A stretch of DNA of 44,918 bases from Acanthaster planci (lineage: Eukaryota; Echinodermata; Asteroidea; Valvatida; Acanthasteridae). The position numbers and the translations under genes were made by a program. Within the stretch, counting starts at the first letter, position 1; the number at the start of each line of letters is the position of its first letter. The notes under the pieces were generated by a model. That model ran no database searches. It saw nothing but the letters and a program-made list of their open reading frames with translations, and was not told where the DNA came from. The stretch covers positions 109,578 through 154,495 of the forward strand of contig NW_019091753.1 of assembly GCF_001949145.1 (NCBI RefSeq), in the 5' to 3' direction. Below are positions 34,401 through 44,689 of the stretch, in pieces.

Positions 34401-37071
34401 AGTGACTGGGACCACGGTGTCGGTGTGTTTTCACAATTAACACCCTCCACCAGCCCTCCATAATATCATAAGTGCAAGTCGGTGATATACAGGAATGTGG
34501 TGTATGTCACGTTACAATTTGTTCAGAAAAAGCATGGCGACATGATGTATGATGAAATGATTCAGCGGTTAGGTTATTTGACGTTTTTGGCTAAATTAAC
34601 ATAACACGACCCCACCCAGAGCGGATGTGCCCGGCAAAAGGTCGTAAGAGCCACACTCTCTTTATTTCGCAAAATGAACCCAATTTACTACCAAAACAAT
34701 ACAACCTACTCGGATTTGTTTTTAACTTTTTGCAAAGAAATCTTTCTATCTCATTAATAAAAAACAGTTGCATAGTACATACGACCTTTTGCATGGAAAA
34801 TGTTTTTTTTTTGCATTAATAATGCTTCCCAGAAAAAGAGCGTAAGCGCTTACGCCCTTCTTCCAGGCACACAACGGTATATCAACTTGGTCAGAGTTAC
34901 TGCCACTTTAAAGTTCTATCATTCTGTTATTATTTATAGACCTTTTCACTAAAGATTTTTCCCGTTTAATCTCGCCCGCACAAAAAAAATCACGATTGTG
35001 AAGACCTTTTACAGAGCAGTAAAGCTTCAGCTTAGATTTGAAACTAAATAGCAAAAACGATTTCATGGGGTTTTGTAAAGAAAAAGCCGGGAAACCAGAG
35101 AGAAAACAGTCAAAATCGCACCCTGCTTATTTTCAATGGCCCTTGCCACCAAGGTCAGTTGTACCCATACAATACAAAGTGTCGACATTCCTTTGTTCTC
35201 CTGTGGTTAAGGAAACTTGAGGAAAATGCTCCTTTTTCTCCAACTGGGATAACTCCTTTGAGCTGGATTTTTGATGATGATTTCCTAGACTGTTCCTCTT
35301 CATTTTGCCACAGATACTCTTGACCCCAAAATGCCTTTGAAACTGTTTTTCAGAGAGGGGGAGTCCACAGAACGCCATTACACCCTACATTATGTGAACT
35401 TCTTTTGTGCAAAGGTCCACACTATAGTATGCCATGCCTGCACACACTTTAACGTGAAGCCCCGCGCACCCCCCCGCTCTAAATGCTGGGTACTCCGCTG
35501 TTTAATGTGATAAGGACAGAAAATTAAACCTGACCAATGTTGTTTGCCTGTAAGGTACTCTCCGTTGGGGCCACGAATAGTCACGACAGCCGTGCATATT
35601 TCTCCAACCATGGCCCTTGCATCGACCTCTTTGCACCTGGTGTAGGAATCCTTAGTACAGCCCACTCGTCCGACACCGGAAGTATGACTCTGTCAGGAAC
35701 TTCAATGGCATGTCCTCATGTAACAGGTAAGTTCGCTTCTATGCCAATACATTTACGAACAATTGCTTGTTCAGTCATTTTGTTGAACTCTTGGTCTCTC
35801 AATCATGTATAGGTCTCATACTGAAGCCTCAGATTCAAGGTATTTGGAGAGTCCCATTTTTCTGCTATACGGAAAAGCAAAAGTAGCTCTTCAAAATAGA
35901 TAATTTTCGTTGAGTAATTTTCCTTATTTTTCTTAAAGCAATGTTTTGAGCAAAAGGATATGAAGCATATTTCTGAGATTCATCTGCAGGTGCCGCTGCT
36001 GTTTATCTGGGATCAAACCCAGGTTCATCTCCGCGAGCGGTGCATTATGCCATTGTGAATAATGCGACTCCCGACGTAGTGTCTGATGCCAAAGGATCCC
36101 CCAACAAGTTGCTCTATGTCAAGGTAAAATTTATGTTAAATTGTGTTTTACCAAAGTGATACTGGATTTTCGGCCATATTGATAAAGAATCATTAAACTT
36201 AACATCCGGCTCGCCCACTTCCAGTACGAAATAAATGCCTCGCTCTTAAGAAAAAGAGTTATTAACATTTGACAGTTGAGAATTCTCTCAACAAATTTAA
36301 ACAGTTTAAATTAATCATTAAAAGGACTTTCAAACGCTACAAAGGCTACAATAAAAATATTGTATCAGTTTCATATATCTGATCCATAAGATTTTTTCAG
36401 ACTGTATTGTATAACCTGTCATTAATAATGGGATATTAAGTTAACAAAAAACAAGAGAAAAAAGGAAAATAAATAATTTGATAAATGCATGACATCACAT
36501 CAAAAGAGAGCTTAATTCGTACGAGTTTACTCTGCTTTTAACAGAATACTCACAAACTAATGACGACCAATTAAGGAAAACAGGTTACAAATCCACGTGC
36601 CTCTGCAACTCTGAATTTGACCGCACCCCTTCAAAACAGACTTTAGAGACTGAATTTGATGATGAAAAATATTACCAATAATTTTATATATGAAGTGCAG
36701 CGGGATTTTTCAAGACGTTGGACACGCTAAACGCGTAATGACAATCTCAAAGTGAGGCACTTATTTATTATAATTATTAATTTATTGGTCATTATCACGA
36801 AGGACAATGCAAAAATTCACAGAGCCAACAAGATGACAGGAGCTGAGAAAGTGAACTTCATCACTATTGCCAGCAGGCACACAGCCGCAAACAACAACCA
36901 ACAAAATACTCTCTCTAATTTGAATGATAAGATCCAATTCTGCACGGAGTGCATAGAAATCGTCATTACTTCGTAACACATGTGACAAACATGTCACTAT
37001 CTAAACTAGGACACTCGATTTTATCTGTTTTGACATGTGACATATTTTCTTATTTTAATTTGCAGCCGTAG
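28480..37071 (+). CDS. Secreted S8 (proteinase K-like) subtilase, copy 3, complete 8-exon gene
   Basis: This is a serine endopeptidase predicted to be secreted and self-activated by removing its propeptide. Exons: 28480..28590, 29737..29877, 30118..30259, 32468..32695, 34040..34233, 35555..35726, 35990..36123, 37066..37071. Phases agree throughout and give 375 codons plus stop, close to proteinase K precursor length. Residues 1-15 are a signal peptide (MKLLLLCLCVALAHA). Residues about 28-116 form an I9-type propeptide (PDSWIVEVE ... VRAIEGVEYIHEDS). The mature start resembles proteinase K (NNPPWGIDRID). Catalytic Asp143 is in IVDSG, His169 in GGHGTHCAG, oxyanion Asn257 in AAGNSN, Ser322 in [10 protein letters not shown] Cys-rich SCNVCSGGCW lies at about 191-200. 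Exon 4 uses the TAG acceptor at 32467; the nearer CAG at 32473 would break the frame. It is the only undamaged copy here. The ATG has A at -3. Confidence 0.9.
28960..29140. other. GC-rich patch with G12 and C8 runs in intron 1
   Basis: An isolated GC-rich stretch in intron 1 of protease copy 3 contains CTAGGGGGCGCCCGGGG, a run of 12 G at 29101 and, shortly after, CCCCCCCC. The G and C runs can pair across a short loop. It is probably a fragment of a non-coding repeat; homopolymer lengths may be sequencing-limited. Confidence 0.4.
30720..32340 (-). mobile_element. Non-LTR retrotransposon relic in intron 3 of protease copy 3
   Basis: Minus-strand translation in several frames gives, in order, pieces typical of a LINE-type ORF2. 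The end of the endonuclease is TEIDHRVMQKKWRNGSS with EINSDHRILTASLE (SDH motif). A linker follows (KAHRVAKYKFAWEVVH). The RT start is like MDELKSASKDTKF, then SLSAKPYNRTLIIQNHYWP. The C-terminal end is LFRVTVDPVLLYECKT and RWLKFAGHTLCATEELI. Stops, frameshifts and deletions are numerous, and the RT catalytic box was not found. The order and spacing along 1.6 kb support one truncated insertion. Family assignment is not made. Confidence 0.65.
34840..34855. repeat. Perfect 16-bp palindrome in intron 5 of protease copy 3
   Basis: GCGTAAGCGCTTACGC is its own reverse complement. It stands alone in AT-rich intron sequence. No larger element was recognised around it. Confidence 0.6.
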
Positions 37072-37738
37072 ATGCCAGAGATTAGCATCACATGACACGA
37101 TTTAGAAGGCTTGGCATGCAAAAGGAAACTGCGCATCTTGGCTCGACCATTTTCGGTGGCGGGGGATAATATCAATGGATTAAGACTGCTCAAAGACAAA
37201 ATTTAAGACTTTGAAACAAATTTAGACACCATATCCTGAATCCATTAACAAATGGTACTGTAATACCTCTTTGTCAACTTGTAAAAAATACGATCAGTGA
37301 AGTTGATAATTTGGTTAAATTTATAAAGCACTGTGCATTATATAGGAAGTGGGCCTGTCATGTACATGCCTTACCCATAAGACAAAGAAAAAAATGTTTC
37401 TCGTCCGTTTTTTGTTCTGTTTTTTGGTTTTTTTTTTAAAGGAAGAAACGGGGCTTTTTATTTTTTGTTTTTACAAGATGGCCACCATTTTAAAATGTCT
37501 TGCAACCGTTGGTGTTTCTACTGTTCAAAGACGCGTTAAAATGAAAGACAGGTTGGACAAAAGAACTGAACATATTTACAGTGTCGTTTAGTGTTGTATT
37601 GGTCTACAACGAACAGTTTTAGATACATTTCTTTTAACCTCCAAAAGTCAAGAGTTATTTTTGATGAGTAATTTTAAAGATAAAATCAAGCACCAAATGT
37701 CAACTCTCAAAACCAACTAGTGTACACGCCAAGCCATA

Positions 37739-37744
37739 AATAAA
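37739..37744 (+). promoter_or_regulatory. Possible polyadenylation signal for protease copy 3
   Basis: AATAAA lies 667 bases after the stop codon. A second candidate lies in the shared 3' flank near 38958 (GAATGAAATAAAATAACC), whose conservation downstream of all three copies makes it an equal contender. Confidence 0.3.
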
Positions 37745-38126
37745 AAATGTGTTTGTGTTTTTCCATAAACATATGAAGATTGATTAAAAATATTTGAGGC
37801 ATTTTTTCTTTACATTTTGTCGGTTTACTTTTGCACATCTACATTTTTTCTACTACAAAGACTTTGCCTTTTGGACCTGTGACATACGATGTATCCATCA
37901 CTGTTTGTTGACTAGTGCTTTGGTGAAATGAAACAAAACAAGATTCAGGCTTATGATGAGCGCTCATGCATGCATGAGTGACAGAAAACATCAGCCGCGC
38001 TAGACTGTTTCCCGCCCCCTCTCCTGCAACTTTGTAAGTCCGAATGCATTGATGAAAATGGGATCGGGAACCAGACTACGTCCGAGCGAGCCAATTCATT
38101 AAAGACGCGCTCGAGCCTGAGCTGAC

Positions 38127-38275
38127 AGGGCGTTTTTGAAACGAGTGGATTAGACGGAGTCGTCGGCTTCGCTGATTCCAGCCAGTTGATGCAGCATTCT
38201 AAACTGCATTAGAGGCTCAGACTGGAACCAGCGAAACCGAAAACCAAGCCTAACCCATTCGTTTCGAAACGCCCT
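38127..38275. mobile_element. Fold-back MITE, ~149 bp
   Basis: The whole segment is an imperfect palindrome. AGGGCGTTTTTGAAACGAGT at the left pairs with ATTCGTTTCGAAACGCCCT at the right. Inner GGCTTCGCTGATTCCAG pairs with CTGGAACCAGCGAAACC, and the centre has TGCAG/CTGCA. It is non-coding and lies in the extra segment of the copy 3 flank, so it may have arrived after the duplication. Confidence 0.65.
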
Positions 38276-38879
38276 TAAGTCCCATAGCGGTCACATGCTG
38301 GATATGAAGTACATGTACGTACAGTTTGTGCAGACAGATTCGGGTGAACTCGCCTTGCCCTACACTCTCACTAAGACGTGTTTTGCGATCGCACGTCGAT
38401 TTATGTGATGTACAAAGTGACTGACAGAGTCTGTACTGAAAACTTTGACTCACAAAGTTTGCAAGTATTTGCTTTCTGATGAATTGTTTTTTCTCTGCAT
38501 TTTTCAAAAATAATAAAAGAAATCCAGGTGGCCTCCAAAAAGGAAGCGGGCGGGGACGAGAAACAATGAATCTTTGCTGTAATGCATGTCTTCTAGGTAT
38601 AGGTCCTTAAAAGATTTCCATCTCCTATATTCAGAAAGCTAGCGGGGAAATGTGATTTATGAGTCCTTTGTTATAATAAATATGATTTGACCATAAAAGG
38701 GACAAACTACCACACGCGTGCAGAACTTGACACGGTGCCACTTCAGAGTGTTAAATTATTTTCATATTAAATCATCATATTAAATCAACATTGCTTCTAC
38801 ACTAAGAATGTACCCTAAAGGGATTCTATTTCCATTGGCAAGAACGTTAAAAAGACAAACAAGAGAGATGACGACCCTT

Positions 38880-39140
38880 TGAAAGCTCAACGAAAATCCT
38901 GTATTACGATGTCAAAATTAAACAATATATATACAAATAATAAGCCTCCAATGAATGAAATAAAATAACCCCTGCATTTACTTTATGTCTCCGTTTATTC
39001 CTTGAGTGGATGTTCATATTTGAGTGTTTGACATTATGTTGTCCGACTGAGAGCAAAAAACTTTTTTGATGAAGATTTTTGGTATATTACATGACATTCT
39101 TAGTCTGCGGCCATTTTCCATGCTAGGCCGTATACGAATC
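38880..39140. repeat. Shared 3' flank of the protease duplication unit, copy 3
   Basis: It has the landmarks CCTGTATTACGATGT, AATGAATGAAATAAAATAACCCC and TGCATTTACTTTATGTCTCC, as in the flanks of copies 1 and 2. It also carries the uninterrupted CCGTATACGAATC that is split by the MITE at 5217..5457 in copy 1. Confidence 0.7.
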
Positions 39141-40090
39141 TGATGTTTGGATGTGAAGGCAACCGAAGCTGTGGAGGCAGCAATGGCCGTTTCTGGTTTC
39201 CATCCTATACGTAGTCTCCAGACGTCTTGCAGACGTCCTCTGAACGTAGAGATCGGTAGCAGGTACGGTAATGAATCAAGCAGGAGCTGATAGCATATTT
39301 TGCTTTTTTCTTCTTCTTGACCAAAAATAACTTCACCATAAATTGTTCAGTTATCAAGAATTCAACACAATAACCACTTACTTAAAACAAATTGCCGCAA
39401 AAGGATTTATTGATGATAATCATTCAAAAATAAAGTAGCACACTGTGATCAACTGAGACTAATTAGCAAGGAGAGGTATTTGTTTTTTGACGCCCTGCTG
39501 AAACGTATTCCATGCGAAAGCATTGTTACTGGCCTGACAAAAATTTAAATATTCAGCATTCAAAGTGCAGGGCTAATTACACATGTTAAACCACAGCTAG
39601 CTACCGGTCCTTACAGGACTTTTAAAAATATATGCGTAATTTATTCACGGCAACTGAAAACGAGGCTATAGGGGACTCGCTTGTCACGATGGCTGTAAAC
39701 TGAAGGAATTTTTCCATGATTCCCGAGATAACCTTGGGGTTGTGGAGGATTATGTAAAAAAAAGGCCTCTAAAAGTAGTGAAGAGCAACAGCTTGGTTAA
39801 GTCTTCAATAATTTTTCAGAGGCCTACATTCATAACCTGAAGGATACGTAGTTTATTAATGGGATTTTATCTGGGTTTTGTTGTTGATGTTGCATGCATG
39901 CACCGGTTATGTCTAGGGCTAAAAGGCCAGTTATCGTCACGATCGAGCAGTTTGAGGACTTTTTTGTCATTCCATTCAACTCAATTCAATATTGTACTTC
40001 AAAGATGGATTTGCGCCGGGGAGATGGAATCAATTTTGGATTTTTTGCCCTGCCCGACGTGTATATTTAAAAAAAAAACTCCACCAAAAA
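39141..40090. other. Spacer without recognisable gene
   Basis: Non-coding AT-rich sequence past the duplicated unit. The single longer open frame (39859..40194) overlaps the tRNA-like segment and has no recognisable domain. Confidence 0.4.
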
Positions 40091-40091
40091 C

Positions 40092-40137
40092 TGCACTGGT
40101 AAGCACGAGGTCGTGGGCTCGAGTCCCACCCGAGTAC
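40092..40137 (+). other. tRNA-derived T-arm/box B remnant (SINE-like)
   Basis: GTGGG-CTCGAGT-CCCAC forms a 5-bp stem and 7-base loop matching a tRNA T-arm and the RNA polymerase III box B. Just upstream is CTGGTAAGCACGAGG, like the 3' side of an anticodon arm with variable loop. No acceptor stem, D-arm or box A is visible, so this is a tRNA-like fragment, probably of a SINE, and not a tRNA gene. Confidence 0.4.
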
Positions 40138-40221
40138 GCTTGTGTGTTTTTTTCCACAAGCCTTTGGGGGCATACACTGAGTATACAGTGTTAAAATGTA
40201 AACGTCGGGCGAGGCAAAAAT

Positions 40222-40520
40222 ACAAAATTAATTCAATTCAATATAACTTTATTATCCCATTACAAACGTAAAATAAACAAAGCACAAAAATTAAGAATCA
40301 ATATAGTTGACAGCTACATAATAAAAAGCTTACTTATACTATGCAATAACAGATCATCTTACAACATTAATAGTTATAAAATAAAGCAGGTAAAATAAAT
40401 ATATCATGATCCTCGGAAAACAGAGAAGAACTGCAGCTTCTCATCATTGCAACTGCTCTTTGTACCACTTAATAGCTGATGGAACAAATTAGCCGCCGTA
40501 ACGTGCAGTTCTTATTCTCT
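40222..40520 (-). mobile_element. Possible 3' end of a minus-strand retroposon
   Basis: On the minus strand, AATGGGATAATAAAGTTATATTG runs into a (TTGAA)-type tail at 40222..40240. That is a form common at 3' ends of non-LTR elements or SINEs. No enzyme domain is recognised upstream. A 136-codon minus-strand frame lies next to it at 40535..40945; it lacks any family I know. Confidence 0.3.
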
Positions 40521-40952
40521 GTTTTACCAGCTGGTTACTTCTTAGAAGTTACTTCCAGAAGTCCATTGCAAGGAAAACGATGGTGGGCGTAGTTTAATTG
40601 ATTGGAAACCTCTAAGGCAAGAGGCGGCGTCCAGTCCAATAGTCTCTGCGGTACGTGGAAGGGGTGTGAATGAGGGTCAATGTGTTCACATGCCAGCTGC
40701 ACCTGGTGCGGTAAAGAAGCTCCACAGCGAGTTGATGCGTTTTGCCACGCGTTCGCCAAGAGTAAAGACTGACAAAGTTCATGCTGATGAGAAGGATGGG
40801 GCGGGGCCTTGTCCGGAAAAAAAGGGAGGAAAGAGTTGTTGGAGAAGATGAGCTGCGGGAAAGGCTCAGTCAGGTACCTCGCCGACCAAGTATAGTTCCC
40901 GACTGCTACAGTGGTAAAGTTCCGTGGAATGAATACTAAAGGCACTTCGAGA

Positions 40953-41720
40953 GTTGTCGGTTGGTGAATCGAAGGGACGATTTACAATCAGCCGAGCATT
41001 ATGCCGCCAACCCCCACGGAGATGCAATTCGTATTCTTGGAGAGGGCGCCCCCGGGGCCGGAAGTTGAAGTATGAGGAGTTAGTGAAGTTGTTGGCTAGA
41101 AGGTTTGGACCTGGCCAGCAGGCTGAGAATGTTCTAGTCGACTTACATCATCGTCGGCAGAAGCCAAAGGAGTCTTTGCAAGAGTTATGTCAGGCAGTTT
41201 ACGATTTAGCAGTCAAGGGGTATCCAGCAATTCCCGAAGAGGCGAGAGAGCGACTGGAGAAAAATCATTTCATGGACGCTGTAGCTCATCAGTACGTCCG
41301 AGAGGGTATCATCCGAGCGAGGCCGGAAAAGTTGTCTGAGGCATTGCAGGCGGCGCTTTAGACTGAGAACTTCCATAAGATAGAGGCACAAAGGAAAGTC
41401 GACGAGAGACCAGCTCAGTTTGTCAGAGGTATAGATAAGGCCATTGAGGAAAGGATGCACTCTGTCGAGCAAGCTGTAAAGGGTGTAGCCGACATGACGG
41501 AGCAATTGGAGAAATTGATCCATGTTTTCACGGCCAGTGACGTCACCAGCTGCGTCAGACCAGCTGCGACAGTTGTCGGATAGCCCACCTCCTCTGCGGA
41601 GGCCAAAAGCTGAATTAAATTGTCATAATTTTGGTGTAAAGGGACACTTTGCCAGAGAATGTACACAGCCAAAACAAAAGCGTCCCTGCAACCAGGGAAA
41701 CGAGGATCAGCCGACCGGAG
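40953..41720 (+). pseudogene. Gypsy-2 gag with damaged zinc knuckle
   Basis: Open from about 40954 to a stop at 41361: YEELVKLLARRFGPGQQAEN, LHHRRQKPKESLQELCQAVY, GYPAIPEEARERLEKNHFMD are typical Gypsy capsid helices. After the stop the same frame continues ENFHKIEAQRKVDERPAQFV, with a coiled-coil-like stretch near VEQAVKGVADMTEQLEKL. A shifted frame carries CHNFGVKGHFARECTQ, where the second Cys of the CCHC knuckle is Phe. It is not functional. Confidence 0.75.
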
Positions 41721-41769
41721 GGTCCGCGGTAAGAGGACCCACAGAAAAAGGGCGACAGAGTTGAAGAGG

Positions 41770-42460
41770 AAGAATGAGAGCCTATCAGTATATCACTGGC
41801 TACCGAAAGAACAGAGGTCGACTCTACAGGAGTCGATACCGTGTTGATGGTAGCCTGTTGAAAGTATGGACCGCATGGTTAGAGTTGCGTATTGGGAAGA
41901 CTGTGCACCCGGCTAAAGCCGCCTTTGCAGATATCGGAATATCAGCTACGCGGGGAATGGACTGGTTGTTGTCTACACAGGGCTGTCTAGATTTCAGAAG
42001 ACTTGAGCTATGTGTCAATGGTGAACGAATTAAGTGTACAAGCACTGCTGGTGAGCCATTCGTCGGCAGAGTGATAGTAACAAGGACTACGGGGATACAG
42101 GCTGGGCACTAGACCTTTGTGCCAGGAATGGTTGTTAGTCAGAGTGAAGAGTTTATAGGAAGTATGATCATGGAACCAGTTGAGTCAGGGGGCCGAACTG
42201 CGGAAAAGGGCCAGGTAATGGCCAAGTCTTTGGTTGATGTACCTACCAAAGTGGTGCGTATTCGAGTATTAAACCCAAATAAGGAGAAACGTGTCCTGCG
42301 TGCGGGAACGGTAGCTGCGATGATAACACTAGTGGAGGTGAAGACTCCACCCACAGCAGAGAGGATTATGGGACACGAGTTGGCGCTACCCAAGCATTTG
42401 ACCGAGTTGTACGACCAAAGTCGGAGGAATTTGGCCCATCGATTGATCATGTAAAGTTGA
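41770..42460 (+). pseudogene. Gypsy-2 protease/pre-RT linker remnant
   Basis: FADIGISATRGMDWLLSTQG resembles the second half of a Gypsy retropepsin (the I-L-G-x-D-W/F-L strand). Then come LDFRRLELCVNGERIKCTST and, in another frame, VRIRVLNPNKEKRVLRAGTV and HLTELYDQSRRNL, the usual pre-RT linker. The Asp-Thr-Gly active site is not readable. Confidence 0.5.
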
Positions 42461-42589
42461 GAGGGTGTCTGGTAGAGTTTCAGGATGTGTTTTCAAGGGG
42501 TGACGACGATATAGGCAAAACTTATATAGTTAAGCACAACATCTACACTGGTGGCTGAAGCTAGACACGTGGCTTGATTGAACCCTCAG

Positions 42590-43075
42590 ATGGCCCGTGG
42601 GTGGCTAACATTGTGTGAGTAAAGAAGAAAGGCGGGACGAAACGGTTGCGCATCGACTATGGAGGTCTGAATGCGGTAACAATAAAGGATGCCTATCCTG
42701 TGCCAAGAACTGAACAAGATGTGTTACAGGGCGCTCGATGGTTCTCAACCCTCGACCTCACCTCGGGGTACGGCAGGTAGCCCTGGACGAGGATGCACAG
42801 CAGTAGTTAAGTTTTGTGGTACGGAATGGACTGTATCATCGGAAGGTGATGCCGTTCTGGTTAGCCAACGCACCGGCTACGTTCGAGCGGCTGGTGGAGA
42901 AAGTGTTGCCAGGACTGCAGTGGGACATCTTATTGGTGTATCTTGATGACGTCATTGTCTTTGGCAGAACAGTGGAAGAGGAGTTGGGACAACTCCGAAC
43001 AGTCTTTGAACGGTTAAGGAGTGCTAGGCTTAAGTTAAAGCCAAGCAAGTGTAACCTGTTTTAGAGGTCAGTAAC
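42590..43075 (+). pseudogene. Gypsy-2 reverse transcriptase
   Basis: Motifs read [20 protein letters not shown] and [11 protein letters not shown], then [14 protein letters not shown] before a stop. In another frame come MPFWLANAPATFERLVEKVL, the catalytic LVYLDDVIVFGRTVEEEL with both Asp, and LKLKPSKCNLF before a stop. The normal PFGL-x-NAPATF motif is recognisable, as is TYLGH shortly after. Broken by at least three stops or frame changes. Confidence 0.85.
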
Positions 43076-43089
43076 CTACCTTGGCCACA

Positions 43090-43830
43090 GGTCCCCAGCA
43101 GGTAAGACTTATTGGGACCAGCTGTCAGTAAGAAACGGTGTGTTATACCAACAACGGGAGTCGAATGATGGTAGTTCAGTTTAATGGAGGTTGCTGGTTC
43201 CAGAGATGTTCAGACGCAAATTTGCAGAAGAATTGCATGGTGGGAAGTTGGGAGGCCATCTTGGCCTGAATAAAACCTTGAAACCATGTGAAGCAGCGAT
43301 ACTTCTGGTCAGGTATGAGTGCCGATGTAACAGCCTACATCAGGAAATGAGATCAATGCGCAAGGAAGAAACCGCCCCAAAGAAATGGAGGGCGCCCTTG
43401 CAACAGTATAATGTGAAAGGAACTTATGAATAGAGTGGCTGTAGACTTAGTCGGTCCTCTCCCAAGGACCAAAGATAAAAACCAGTGGATCCTGGTGGTT
43501 GGAGACTAAACTATAAGATGGATGGAGGCATATGCACTCCCAGATACAAAGGCTGAAACAGTTGCCTCAAAGTTTGTCAGAGAATTGGTTTGCCGAGGGA
43601 GGTCCATTTGGATCAAGGGACCAACTTCGAATCGGAGGTTTTCCAGGAAATGTGGATGCTGGGAATAAGTAAGTCAACAACAACAGCATACAATCCTAAG
43701 TCAGACAGGCTCATAGGAAGGGTCAATAAGACTCTTGTCACCATGGTCTCTATAATGATCGATCTGCCCAAAGGTCAACGCGATTGGGACCAGTACCTCC
43801 CATTTGGAACCAGCGCATAAAGATGTACGA
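43090..43830 (+). pseudogene. Gypsy-2 integrase (catalytic Glu and a zinc Cys lost)
   Basis: EELHGGKLGGHLGLNKTL gives the two His of the zinc domain. RYFWSGMSADVTAYIRK is followed by a TGA where the first Cys is expected, then DQCARKK. In the core, VDLVGPLPRTKDKNQWILVV gives the first Asp and VHLDQGTNFESEVFQE the second. The third motif reads DRLIGRVNKTL, with Gly where the catalytic Glu stands in Gypsy-1 (GLVERFNRT). A further frame near 43940-44040 may hold the C-terminal domain. Confidence 0.8.
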
Positions 43831-44559
43831 CACAGGAGAGCCTTGGGGAAACCCCAAACATGATGATGTTAGGTCGAGAAGTCCCGATTGATGTAACAAT
43901 CGAGCAGCCGGCCCCAAGTGATGATAAGGCAAAAAGTGACTATGCAAAGAGCCCAAAGGTCCAGTTAAAGTGGGAGAGGCCGTATTTAGTATTGAAAAAG
44001 CTCTCGGATATTGTGTTCCGCAGCAAGAGGTAAAAGGGAACAAAGCCCCGAGTTGTACGTGCCGATAAGCCGAACGCTTGCCATAATGGTCCAATGGATC
44101 CATGGAGTAACCCTAGTATAGCTCCCTCTAGTGAGGCCAATGTCAGACCAGGCTCTGAGAATGCGTAAGAACATCCTGAGGAGGTTGAACCTTGGGGTGA
44201 TAGGGATGGAGGAAGCAGTCCTCTTGAAGTCTTGGGTGGTAGGGGTGAAGGAAGCAGTCATCCTGAGATCTTGGTTACCTCAGAGAAAACAATTGTCTTG
44301 AAGTTTCAGGCAAAGATAACACAGCACTTAAACCGAATATATCAGTAGAGTTGGGCCATGATAAGACGGAAGACGATGTTGAAAAGAAAAGGCGATACCC
44401 AAAGCGAGAACATGAGCTACTGTGGCGGGACAACGGACACCTTTTGTGGCGGACCAGCAGACTGGCCTGATCGGGGATAGAATTAGCCTGGCCTAACCCA
44501 ACAAATTTAATTATCAAACCTTATGCAAGAATGAGCGGCTTTCCAAACGCAAGGAGGGA

Positions 44560-44689
44560 TATCAGTTAACGAACGCTGGACTATGCCTTAGGGGTTGTTC
44601 GTTTGGTGGAAGTTTACCACCGCTCTGTGATTATATAATTGATTCCAATGTCAATAAATGTTACAATACATGCCAACACGAGTGATACA
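44560..44689 (+). repeat. Possible Gypsy-2 3' LTR
   Basis: A purine run AAGGAGGGA at 44551..44559 is a fair polypurine tract. The following segment contains CAATAAATG (polyadenylation signal at 44653) and ends GAGTGATACA, nearly the same end as the Gypsy-1 LTR. The start could be 44560 or the TG at 44596. No second copy is seen upstream, so this is tentative. Confidence 0.35.

Larger units (their letters stand above)
37379..38760. other. Segment unique to the 3' flank of protease copy 3
   Basis: Downstream of exon 8, similarity to copy 1 holds to about 37378 (shared ATGTACATGCCT). It resumes only at the shared flank near 38880, whereas copy 1 passes between the same points in a few hundred bases. 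About 1.3 kb is therefore extra in copy 3, or missing from copy 1. It contains the fold-back element at 38127..38275 and no recognisable gene. Confidence 0.45.
40953..44570 (+). mobile_element. Ty3/Gypsy LTR retrotransposon relic (Gypsy-2)
   Basis: The order on the + strand is gag, zinc knuckle, protease-region remnants, reverse transcriptase and integrase. Base composition is less GC-rich than Gypsy-1 and sequence similarity between the two is low, so this is a different lineage. Many stops interrupt each domain, and RNase H is almost entirely missing between RT and integrase. The left end has no recognisable LTR; a possible 3' LTR lies at about 44560..44689. Confidence 0.8.

Noticed and set aside
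40535-40945. 136-codon minus-strand frame as a gene
   Set aside because: No recognisable family, no splice context, and it sits between two retroelement fragments. It may be a chance frame in repeat sequence.
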